From Methylomonas sp. (GTDB taxonomy: Bacteria; Pseudomonadota; Gammaproteobacteria; Methylococcales; Methylomonadaceae): 64,000 nt of DNA. This document shows positions 20,316-29,369 of this stretch, one piece after another (position 1 is the stretch's first letter; each line of letters opens with the position of its first letter). Made by a program: the position numbers and the translations under genes. Where the stretch lies: positions 62,001-126,000 of the forward strand of contig JALSLW010000083.1 in NCBI GenBank assembly GCA_026988155.1, read 5' to 3'. The notes beneath the pieces are model-generated. The model was not told where the DNA came from, ran no database searches, and saw nothing but the letters and a program-made list of their open reading frames with translations.

Positions 20316-20582
20316 GGGAACCATCCTCAAATGCAGGTTACCCTCAGTGTTAGAACGAAGCCTAAAAGACTGTGAAAATATTAGCTTTTCTCTCCCCTCT
20401 TTACAAAAAGGGGCTGGGGAGATTTAATTTTAACAATAAGGATTTAATAGCCATGCATTATTGTTTTATAAAATCCCCTTCAACCCCCCGTTGTACATGG
20501 ATGTAGCAGTGTCACATTAGGCAGGAGCCGATTGTGACCTTTTTCAAAGGGGGAGGTCAAAAGCAGAATGTTTTCACCGTCC

Positions 20583-23500
20583 CTAAAGCCTCACTTCCTT
20601 ATCGTTGTTTTTTTGCCGAGTAAGCTCAAAAGCAAAGCCAACAATAAACATTAACAATAATGCTAAACAAATCCAATAAATAGTCATATCATCCTCCTCA
20701 TTCATTTGCTGGTCAGGCTGCTTTTCAAGCTTTACCCCTTCTACTTGGACAGTTTCCGCATTAGCCGTTGCCTCTGCTTGCTGTTGGGTGGGATTTGCCT
20801 GGCGCTCATTTAACTGCTGTAAAGCTGAAACATCAATGCCAAACCCCACTGCTTTAGTTTCCAGGAATTTTTTAAACTTTTCATTCGGCGTATACACATC
20901 CTGTTCTTTAATAATTTCCATATATTTTTCAACTAATGCTTTAACCGTTTCATCCGAAGCATCCCAATAATCCTTACGAACCGCTTCCAACATACGCTCA
21001 GAAATTTGGGCAATAGCGGCGGGCTGTACTTCTTTAAACCATTCATCCACCCCCAGTTCTAATTTATCCTCTACATAAATTTCAAACATTTCCTGCCACT
21101 GATCCGCTCTAACTGCTTCAGGTGACATCACATTCCAGCCCCAAAAATTATTTACTACGTCTAAAATTTCCAACGCGCCAGAATAGCCCTCATCCATCAT
21201 TTCTTTTACCCAATTAGGGTGGTAATAACGGGTGCGTAATTCCTTGGCGATAAATTCTGCAGCAGTTTCATTCTTAAAGTTTTTGGTATCACGTAAATTA
21301 GCGATATACAGCTCAGGCGTTTTACCATCTAAATACCTTACGGCTTGCCCAATACCGCCTAAATATTCAAAAGGATGATCTATGGATAAAATACCATGCA
21401 AGTTTGAGCTTCTGGATAAAACCGCCGCTTTAGTGCCTTTTAGGTTTTCTGCAAACAGGTCAAAGTTTTTCAGTTTTACATTGCGAGTGCCTTCTTCTGT
21501 TCCAAATAAATGCCCCATTCTTGATAAATAGGTTTTAACCATGGACTCATCATTATCCCAAGTATCACTTGCCAGTGTGGCATCGGGTAAATTAGTGCCA
21601 TAGACACCACTTTCATTAGCAAAAAAACGAACTCTGGAATATTTATCGGCATCTTCTTCCGACAAGCCTTTTGCTATCATTCCCTGTTTCAACTGTTCCG
21701 TATGTTCATTGACAAAATTTTGTGGTTCTTTTAATTTTGCTACTTTAACAATAGCTTGAGACAGCCTGTCCATTACCCCTGGTAAATTATCACGATATAG
21801 TCCTGTAGCAGATAACACCACATCAATCCGTGGCCTTTTTAATTCATCCATCGGTATGATTTCCACGTCTTTTACTTGGTCACGTTCATTCCAGACAGGG
21901 CGAACACCAATGGTGTATAAAACCTCAGCTTCCAGTACCCCAAAGTGCTTTAAAGTTTCAGTAGACCACATGGAAAAAGCCAGTTTATCGGGGTACATGC
22001 CATGTTTGGCTTTGTAGCTTTCAATCAAATCGGTTGCTAAAACTTTTCCCGCTTCCCAAGCCGCTTTCGTCGGTATTTTTGTGGGATCAAAGCCATAAAT
22101 ATTTTTTCCTGTCGGAACAGCTTCAGGATTACGAATAGGGTCATTACCAGTACCCGTTGGAATATGTTTAGCGGCTAAGCCGTCCAATAAATGCTCAATT
22201 TCTTTTTCAGCCAAAAAATTATCATAATGAACCTGTGCCTGTTTTAAATAAACTTGCACTTTGGCAGAAAAAGAATCTAGCGGTTTTTTATTAACCAGAA
22301 AGTCTTTTAAGTGATTAAACGACTTAGTTTTATAAATTTGCTGATACTCTTGGGCTAAAACATGAGATGGCTCTACCCCGTCAGCAGCTTGAATATAATC
22401 CTTATCCAACATTTGAAAAACAGTTAACAGCAGATGATCTGTTTCTGCAATACTGCCAAAATGATGCAAGCCCATTGGTTGCGCAGTGGCTGCTAATTCC
22501 AGCAAATAATCATGCAATTTTTTATTAAAACTGTCGAAATCCTGCCAGATTTGTTCTTCTGTCAGACTCATATCCTTATGAAAATCTAAAGCAACCACTT
22601 GAGCAACCATCGACTTCTTGGTTTCTTCTTTAACCCGCCCCTCGTCCAGCTCACCAATCTGATGCATTTTTTCATGGATTTCTACCAAATCACCATACAA
22701 GCCAGCAGGTGCAAACGGCGGTGTATTATGAGAAATAACCACGGCTTGTCCTCGGCGTTTAGCGATTAATGCCTCTCCCGTATTGGCTACACTATATGGA
22801 TAAACAACGGGCACACTACCAATAGTCGAGTAGGAATCATCATAAGCCCATAAGCCACGTTCTTTACCTGCCAGCCATTCTTGCGTACCGTGAGTACCGA
22901 CATGAACGATAGCATCCGCTTTAAAACCGTCTACAATATAATGATAAACTGCGCGGTAGGCATGATGCAGCGGTACTTTTTTATCGTGAGAAATATCTTT
23001 TTCCCTATCTCTTCGCGAACCTCTATTGGGCTGAGGCATAACAATGATATTGCCTAATTTTAATCTAGGGATAATAAAATACCATTGCCCATCATCCTTA
23101 ATGGTTAAATAATTATCCTCAGGGTCCCCCCAAGTCTCTTGTATCCAGTCTTGTTGTGATTGTGGAAAGGTCGTTAACCATTGTTTGTAATCAGCAACAG
23201 GAATTTTTTCAGCTAAATCTTCTTTTAATAAGTCGCGTAATGCCTGGTCATTATCTACTCGGTAATACGGTTTAATAAGTTTTTTAATCTGTTTAATCAA
23301 GGTGTCTGGGTCTGTGTACGGCACGGTGTAGCCCGCTTTTTTCATTTCGATAAAAATATCAGCCAAACTCTCGGGAATATTTAAAAAAGAGGCACTGAAA
23401 TTCTCTTCGCCATCTGGCGAATTCCAGGTAACAAAGGTAACTTTTTTATCCTTATTATCCATTTTTCTAAGTTTTGCATAATTTAATGCGCGTCCCAGCA

Positions 23501-24593
23501 TTAAATCCATTTGCTCAGGTACCGCGACATATTTTTCATCTACTTTACGTTTTACTGCCACAATATTAGGGGTAATGCGCCCCGCTATTTCTGGCAAGGC
23601 AATAAAGGTAGGCGAGAATACAAAGGACATGCCTTGGTCGTCCTTTAAATAATCATCATAATCACCCGAACGATATAGCATAGCTTGCATAACGGGAATG
23701 CCCAGTTTAGTCATCCATGTTTTCTGAGTTGCAACTGAGGTGTACATCCCTGCAAAATTAATCATTACATCAATAAATAGCTCTTTTTCTTCAACCTGAT
23801 CTGTATGGCTGTGATTATGCCCTTGATGACCGGAATGGTATAAAAGTGCATTATTTTTTTCAGCATCATTAGGATCATAAAAGGCAATAGGTAATGCCCC
23901 TGCTTTTTCAATACGGCGAATTAAGTCATCTAAATGCTCAGTCATATCATCGGCAATGCGTAACTGATGAAACCCGACGCCAATTACAGGAATATCCTTG
24001 GCTGGCTTTTTCCAGGCTAAATAGTCTTCCAAAGTAGCAAAAACCATTTGTGGATAATCAGGGTGATAAATTCCATTTTCAGGGAAAATAATGGGTGGCA
24101 GAGCGGCTTTATCAGAGACTTTAAAAATAGCCTGGTTTAAATAGTCAAACAGACGATTAAAATTTTCTTGTCCGCCATTATCGTAATAATCAAAAACCGT
24201 TTGTGCCTGTTTTGGTGATAAACCTTTAGTCAGTGGACGCTGTTTGTACCACAAGCCAGGAAATACTTTGCCTTTATGCTGCATAATCGCGCCACGGTAT
24301 TGATTTACCATTTGTACAAATTGCCCCATATACACATAGTCAAACATCACCATATCGTGTTTTTGCATTTCCTTGGCAATGCTCTCTTTATCCTGCCCCA
24401 TAATAAACATCGGTTTTAGGTTTATTTGGTGTTTTCTAGCGATTGACTGCAACAACCTGGCTTTAGCTGGTTCTGACGGTGCATTAGCCATCCATAAAAT
24501 AGAGGGTTGATTCATACCCTGTGCGAGTCCAACGGACGCAAAGTATAAAATCAAAAAAATGCTTCTACGGTTAATAATCCGCAATAAATTCAT
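20583..24593 (-). CDS. Membrane-anchored CobN/BchH-like chelatase (HmuS-like)
   Basis: 1336 aa. CobN/Mg-chelatase-type sequence (HVGTHGTQEWLAGKERGLW, MWSTETLKHFGVLEAEVLYTIGVRPVW); N-terminal signal-like segment and C-terminal TM (IYWICLALLLMFIVGFAFEL). Confidence 0.9.
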   Translation of the reverse strand: MNLLRIINRRSIFLILYFASVGLAQGMNQPSILWMANAPSEPAKARLLQSIARKHQINLKPMFIMGQDKESIAKEMQKHDMVMFDYVYMGQFVQMVNQYRGAIMQHKGKVFPGLWYKQRPLTKGLSPKQAQTVFDYYDNGGQENFNRLFDYLNQAIFKVSDKAALPPIIFPENGIYHPDYPQMVFATLEDYLAWKKPAKDIPVIGVGFHQLRIADDMTEHLDDLIRRIEKAGALPIAFYDPNDAEKNNALLYHSGHQGHNHSHTDQVEEKELFIDVMINFAGMYTSVATQKTWMTKLGIPVMQAMLYRSGDYDDYLKDDQGMSFVFSPTFIALPEIAGRITPNIVAVKRKVDEKYVAVPEQMDLMLGRALNYAKLRKMDNKDKKVTFVTWNSPDGEENFSASFLNIPESLADIFIEMKKAGYTVPYTDPDTLIKQIKKLIKPYYRVDNDQALRDLLKEDLAEKIPVADYKQWLTTFPQSQQDWIQETWGDPEDNYLTIKDDGQWYFIIPRLKLGNIIVMPQPNRGSRRDREKDISHDKKVPLHHAYRAVYHYIVDGFKADAIVHVGTHGTQEWLAGKERGLWAYDDSYSTIGSVPVVYPYSVANTGEALIAKRRGQAVVISHNTPPFAPAGLYGDLVEIHEKMHQIGELDEGRVKEETKKSMVAQVVALDFHKDMSLTEEQIWQDFDSFNKKLHDYLLELAATAQPMGLHHFGSIAETDHLLLTVFQMLDKDYIQAADGVEPSHVLAQEYQQIYKTKSFNHLKDFLVNKKPLDSFSAKVQVYLKQAQVHYDNFLAEKEIEHLLDGLAAKHIPTGTGNDPIRNPEAVPTGKNIYGFDPTKIPTKAAWEAGKVLATDLIESYKAKHGMYPDKLAFSMWSTETLKHFGVLEAEVLYTIGVRPVWNERDQVKDVEIIPMDELKRPRIDVVLSATGLYRDNLPGVMDRLSQAIVKVAKLKEPQNFVNEHTEQLKQGMIAKGLSEEDADKYSRVRFFANESGVYGTNLPDATLASDTWDNDESMVKTYLSRMGHLFGTEEGTRNVKLKNFDLFAENLKGTKAAVLSRSSNLHGILSIDHPFEYLGGIGQAVRYLDGKTPELYIANLRDTKNFKNETAAEFIAKELRTRYYHPNWVKEMMDEGYSGALEILDVVNNFWGWNVMSPEAVRADQWQEMFEIYVEDKLELGVDEWFKEVQPAAIAQISERMLEAVRKDYWDASDETVKALVEKYMEIIKEQDVYTPNEKFKKFLETKAVGFGIDVSALQQLNERQANPTQQQAEATANAETVQVEGVKLEKQPDQQMNEEDDMTIYWICLALLLMFIVGFAFELTRQKNNDKEVRL

Positions 24594-24717
24594 GGTCGTA
24601 TTACCTGGTAAAAAAGGGAGGGGATGTTTAATAAAACAGTTATCCCCGAAGTCTCTTATCGGGAATACACATCAATGGAGGCATTGTTTTGCTTATCAAA
24701 CCAACGCAGCCAAACCT

Positions 24718-25257
24718 CTAGTAGTCATCATCCAAAACCTGAGGTTCTAAAAACACCAGCATATCTAACATTTGATCATCAATGACTTCCCGCTCTGAAA
24801 AAGTAAAGTCATCCACGTATAACGCCATATATTCTGATAGAGAAAGCTGATCTATTTCATTTTTAATAGAATTTGGCCGTATAGTGCCTGATAATCCGAT
24901 CACCACCAGAACAGCACTTGCAACAAGTGCGATTGATACTGGGATCGTTAGAATTTGTCTGTACCCATCATTTATAAAGTGCATAGAAAGTGGGCTTAAC
25001 TTTTGCCTTTGCTGGGGCAAACTGGCTATAATTTTTTCTGAACATAGCTGGTCCAGCTGCCAGTCCGTGGCTTCTTCTCCAAGCTGATCAGAAAATTGCA
25101 TGTATTTATCTAAAGCCAGTGCTTCTTTTTGCAAATCGGATAAACTTTTAGAGTCTGGCAATAATTGCAATACAGCCTGGCGTTCCCGTTCGGGCCATGC
25201 CTGCGGATAGCCGCCATAACATAAAATAATTGCTTTTGCCCTATCAAGAGATATCAT
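24718..25257 (-). CDS. Putative anti-sigma factor (single TM)
   Basis: Overlaps the end of the ECF sigma gene; one TM (ILTIPVSIALVASAVLVVIGLSG); downstream partner of the sigma gene. Confidence 0.55.
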   Translation of the reverse strand: MISLDRAKAIILCYGGYPQAWPERERQAVLQLLPDSKSLSDLQKEALALDKYMQFSDQLGEEATDWQLDQLCSEKIIASLPQQRQKLSPLSMHFINDGYRQILTIPVSIALVASAVLVVIGLSGTIRPNSIKNEIDQLSLSEYMALYVDDFTFSEREVIDDQMLDMLVFLEPQVLDDDY

Positions 25258-25843
25258 TGATAACACCTGTTTCAAAATCATTCTGCTGCTGTTCTATTTG
25301 ACTATACATTTTTTTTAATTTTCGCCGGCCTCTCGCTAATAATGATTCCAGAGCATCTAAACTTATCCCCATAATAGCCGCGGCCTCACCATTGCTAAAG
25401 CCCTTAATTGCACAAAGTGCAATTGCCGTTTTTTGCCTTTCGGGCAAAGCGGCTAACGCTATTTTCTGTACTGCCAGACGATCCTCCGTATCCATCAATT
25501 TTTCAATAAAAGCACTTTCATCAACAATATTTTCATCACAATCCGGATTATATTCAACTCTCTGTTTTCGCAGCTGATCTATGCTTTGGTTGTAGGCAAC
25601 CCTATAAAGCCATGCTTTGACTGATGCACCTTTATCTTGCCAGACAGGCGCCTTGCACCATAAGCGAATAAAGGTTTCCTGAGCAATATCTTCTGCATCG
25701 CTTCTCTGTGGAAAATAGCGCATAGCAAAGAGAATGATTGCGCCGAGGTGTCTTTCCATTAATTGTGAAAAAGCTATTTTGTCGGCTTGAGCAATTAGTT
25801 TTAGCAGTTCCTTATCGTCTTTTTGATTCTGCCGTTTATTCAT
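25244..25843 (-). CDS. ECF RNA polymerase sigma factor
   Basis: Region 2 FPQRSDAEDIAQETFIRLW; region 4 LPERQKTAIALCAIKGFSNGEAAAIMGISLDALESLLARGRRKL. Start MNKRQNQ preferred. Confidence 0.92.
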   Translation of the reverse strand: MNKRQNQKDDKELLKLIAQADKIAFSQLMERHLGAIILFAMRYFPQRSDAEDIAQETFIRLWCKAPVWQDKGASVKAWLYRVAYNQSIDQLRKQRVEYNPDCDENIVDESAFIEKLMDTEDRLAVQKIALAALPERQKTAIALCAIKGFSNGEAAAIMGISLDALESLLARGRRKLKKMYSQIEQQQNDFETGVINDIS

Positions 25844-25908
25844 TTGTCCCTGTTCTCTTGGTTTACTATTAACCAAAGCCTTAGCGTAAGCTGGCTATCG
25901 TTAATAAA

Positions 25909-25935
25909 GGCGGATTACGCTAACGCTTATCCGCC
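25909..25935. repeat. Palindromic intergenic repeat
   Basis: GGCGGATTACGCTAACGCTTATCCGCC in the sigma-factor upstream region. Confidence 0.45.
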
Positions 25936-25955
25936 CTACAAAAGGCAAAATATGT

Positions 25956-26564
25956 TTAGTCCTTTCTGCGCATCTGACTCATTGCCTGAATTTCATCCTG
26001 AGTAATCACCTGATCTCCATTGCTGTCCAGTTTTTTAAACATTCTTTCCGAAGAAGCCTTGCTTTCCTTGATAGTGATCACGCCATCACCATTGGTATCA
26101 ATTTTAGGGAAATAATGGCTGGACTTTTTAAACCGTGATTTTTTCCCCTTGCGCAATTCTTCCTCAGATAAAAATCCATTATTGTCTTTGTCCAATCTGG
26201 CAAACTTCTTTTCAGCTTTTTTCAGTTTTGCATCCAAATATTCCTGCTTACTCACCAAGCCATCATTATCAGCATCCATTTTTGCTTTATAGCTTTTAGC
26301 TTTATTCCTTTTCTTGGCATTGCTCTCAAACTCTTCCTTTGATACAACGCCATTATTATCGGCATCCATTTTTTCAAAGCGCTGAGCCATTGAAACATCA
26401 AATTCTTCTTTAGTAACTTGATTATCACCATTAATATCAAATTTATTGATAAATTTACTTAAATGTCTGCCTTGTCCTTTTTGCTGAGGCGCAGCTGTAG
26501 TGGCAGAGCTGAAAACAGTGGCTGATAAAAGTGCGATAGCACATACGGTTAATTGTTTTTTCAT
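25956..26564 (-). CDS. EF-hand domain protein, secreted
   Basis: Start MKKQLTVCAIALLSATVFSS signal peptide; several DxDxDG-type loops (DINGDNQVTKEE, DADNNGVVSKEE, DADNDGLVSKQE, DKDNNGFLSEEE, DTNGDGVITIKE, DSNGDQVITQDE). Confidence 0.9.
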   Translation of the reverse strand: MKKQLTVCAIALLSATVFSSATTAAPQQKGQGRHLSKFINKFDINGDNQVTKEEFDVSMAQRFEKMDADNNGVVSKEEFESNAKKRNKAKSYKAKMDADNDGLVSKQEYLDAKLKKAEKKFARLDKDNNGFLSEEELRKGKKSRFKKSSHYFPKIDTNGDGVITIKESKASSERMFKKLDSNGDQVITQDEIQAMSQMRRKD

Positions 26565-26687
26565 AATATTACCCTTAATTATTTTCGAATTAAAATACCT
26601 ATCGCCTATTAAACGCATTCAATAAAAAAAACCGTCCTTAACCGGGGATTAAATTACTTTCGGCAGTTTGGCGAAGAATTTTCTGGC

Positions 26688-27740
26688 TTAGGGATCAGGC
26701 TTAAAATTGAGTGGAATTTCTACAGTCACAATATCTTTAAAGTAACCTTTTGGAGGGTTAGGAAATGGCGAGGCTGCTTTAATGCTTCTAACGCTTTGGG
26801 TATTGAAAATTTCATATTGAGACGGTTCCACTACTTTAATGCCTTCAGCATCTCCAGAAGGCAAAATTTTAAACTGTACGATAACTCGGCCTTTCAATTG
26901 CTGTTCTTTGGCACTTTCAGGGTATTCCATAAAAAAACCTATTTTACGATATACCATTTTATAGTAGCTATCGGGCATAGTCTTTTCAACTTTGGGTGAG
27001 TCGATAAAGGGATAAAAAGCAATCTCAATAGCTTCTGCAATATGTTCTTTTGGCGTTTCATCAAAATGCTTTGCATTTCTGGAATAGACACTTCCTGTTA
27101 CAGTATTTTTAGTTTTAAAATCTATGCCTCCCACGCCTCTAAAAACAGGTTCAGAGGAATCATCTGCAATAACTGATATATCAAGAGACATGGCTATATG
27201 CGTCATCCATCTATTGTTTCGTCGTCCATAGCTAGAATCAACAGTTCTGCTTACACCATTCCATACTGCTTTATTTAGTGATTTTTTACTTAGCCTAATC
27301 GGACGATACTGGACATTTGGAACAACTGCTACTGAAAAGCCAGATATTTCTTTTAAATCGGCAATTGTCTTTTGGATAGCTTCTTTTATACGGGAGCGAA
27401 CAGCTTCCCCCGTTTCCGAGTCAAAAAAACCGCCTATCTGCTGTTTATTTCTATTCCATAATTCTTCAGCCTGATTCGAAGTAAAAACATCAAAACCCTG
27501 TTTCTGCAGATATGTCTTTATGGCTAAATCCAAAGAGCTATATGTTTCATTATCATAAGTGTTTTTCGGATTAAAAAGCTGTGTAGGCACTAAAATAACT
27601 TTTTTAGTGTTAGATAGCTGCTGATATTTTTCCGCATCAAATTGATAAGGAAAAAACTTTTTATCTGCTGACTGGCAGCCAATAATGGAAAGCGTGCCGA
27701 GCAGCATGATCAGTCTATAAATAAAAATTCTGATATTCAT
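26688..27740 (-). CDS. Lipoprotein-like protein with C-terminal TonB domain
   Basis: 350 aa. Signal LIMLLGTLSIIGC; C-terminal YPESAKEQQLKGRVIVQFKILPSGDAEGIKVVEPSQYEIFN...PFPNPP. Confidence 0.75.
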   Translation of the reverse strand: MNIRIFIYRLIMLLGTLSIIGCQSADKKFFPYQFDAEKYQQLSNTKKVILVPTQLFNPKNTYDNETYSSLDLAIKTYLQKQGFDVFTSNQAEELWNRNKQQIGGFFDSETGEAVRSRIKEAIQKTIADLKEISGFSVAVVPNVQYRPIRLSKKSLNKAVWNGVSRTVDSSYGRRNNRWMTHIAMSLDISVIADDSSEPVFRGVGGIDFKTKNTVTGSVYSRNAKHFDETPKEHIAEAIEIAFYPFIDSPKVEKTMPDSYYKMVYRKIGFFMEYPESAKEQQLKGRVIVQFKILPSGDAEGIKVVEPSQYEIFNTQSVRSIKAASPFPNPPKGYFKDIVTVEIPLNFKPDP

Positions 27741-27909
27741 AATTAAAAGTGTGGATAAGTTATATTAGATAAACACCGGTAAAGCTATAAACGCAGGAAA
27801 CCTAAACAAGGGTTAACAATTGCGCTCAAAATATAGCTGATGAGCAAAAGCTTTGCTCACCTGGCTTAAACATCCTGGGTACACAGCTCTAGAGCTTTAA
27901 CTCTTGCGA

Positions 27910-29280
27910 CTATACCTTAAAAGCAGTATATCTGCTATAAACCCAATCGCCCATAATAAATACAATTAATGATGCTCCGAGTAATGGCATAAACAATGAA
28001 AAACCTATGGCAGTACCAATAACCCAGCGGGGCTGCTTATATTCCTTAGGATATTTGGGTGCACCAAGCTTGCCTTTTGGCCGTCTTTGCAGCCATAGAA
28101 CCACCCCTGAAATGGCCATAAAGATAAGCACCAGCGTTGTAATCAATACCAGCACCAGGTTCCAGACGCCGAAATATTCGCCACGATGCAGCTTAATTCC
28201 ATAGCTAACTGATTTTGCCAGCAAAGGTACTTTATCCCAGTCGCTGCTTGCCAAAACTTTGCCCGTATATTGGTCAAAATGCATTGACGGCCTCTCAGCA
28301 GGATCATCAGAGTTTCTTTGAATAGCATAGGTATCACGTATATCCCTTGGGATTTTTACATTCAATTCACCTTGATAGCCTCTGCTTTTAGCCTCAGCAA
28401 TCACCTGGTCAATTGAGATTTTTTCAGCACCCATAAAATATTTTGAATGCAACTCCCTTGAATGGAACCCAGCCGGTGCAGACATTTTTAAATTACGCTG
28501 AATAGTATGAAAAGCATCACCCCATACATCCGTCCAGGGTAAACCGCTGATTACCAGAAAAATAATAAAAAAGGAAAAATAAAAGGCGGGAACAGCATGT
28601 AAATCTCGCCAAAACAGACGTTTATTGGTCTTTAGACGAGGGATTAAAGTGCCCATTACTCCCGTTTTTCCTCTGGGCCACCACATTATCAGTCCTGTAG
28701 TCATTAGCATCATCACCCAGCAGGAGGTTAATTCAACAAATTTAGTACCTATTTTCCCTGTCAGCAAGTTACCATGCAGATCTTTCATAAAGGCCATTAA
28801 TCTATCACTGCTTTTCATGGTACCTAGAATATCGCCTGTGTATGGGTTAATAAACACGCTGGTTCTTTCTCTGTTCATTACCATCCGAACTTTTTCAGGC
28901 CCGTCACCCGCCCATTCCATACTAGTCTTAACGGGCTTATGCTGATGCTTTTCCCTAAAAATAACTTCAGTACTGCGCTCCGCTTCTGGGTAGCTTTTAA
29001 AGCTTGCTGCTCTTAAGTCAGGGACGGCCAATCTTGCTTTTTCCAGTAATGCCGAGGCAGGCAAAATAGTTTTCCCTGGAGTAACGAAGAGTAAATCCTG
29101 ATACATAAAGTCTTCATATTCATCTTCAAACAGATAAATACAGCCGCTAATGCTAATCACGATAATCAGGGGAATAAAAAGCAGGCCACAGAAAAAATGC
29201 CAGCGGATGATTAATTGATAAAACTTACGGCTGGCTGCGCGTTTTGCAATGGTAGGATTTTGTCCGGCTGTTTCTGACAT
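27910..29280 (-). CDS. PepSY-associated TM domain protein
   Basis: 456 aa; RWHFFCGLLFIPLIIVISISGCIYLFEDEYED, DLHGNLLTGKIGTKFVELTSCWVMMLMTTGLIMWWPR, LHRGEYFGVWNLVLVL. Confidence 0.9.
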   Translation of the reverse strand: MSETAGQNPTIAKRAASRKFYQLIIRWHFFCGLLFIPLIIVISISGCIYLFEDEYEDFMYQDLLFVTPGKTILPASALLEKARLAVPDLRAASFKSYPEAERSTEVIFREKHQHKPVKTSMEWAGDGPEKVRMVMNRERTSVFINPYTGDILGTMKSSDRLMAFMKDLHGNLLTGKIGTKFVELTSCWVMMLMTTGLIMWWPRGKTGVMGTLIPRLKTNKRLFWRDLHAVPAFYFSFFIIFLVISGLPWTDVWGDAFHTIQRNLKMSAPAGFHSRELHSKYFMGAEKISIDQVIAEAKSRGYQGELNVKIPRDIRDTYAIQRNSDDPAERPSMHFDQYTGKVLASSDWDKVPLLAKSVSYGIKLHRGEYFGVWNLVLVLITTLVLIFMAISGVVLWLQRRPKGKLGAPKYPKEYKQPRWVIGTAIGFSLFMPLLGASLIVFIMGDWVYSRYTAFKV

Positions 29281-29369
29281 ACTATAACCTTTATTAATTT
29301 GCTTTCTTTACAACTGGAAAAGGGCTGCTGGTTAGGCAACCCTGTTCAGTTCATTTAATTGGCAATTGC

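Noticed and set aside
20389-20575. C/G-rich repeats (TCTCCCCTC...GGGGCTGGGGAGA) as a regulatory RNA of the chelatase operon
   Set aside because: Looks like a degenerate dispersed repeat; no second copy in the window and no structure that I could support.
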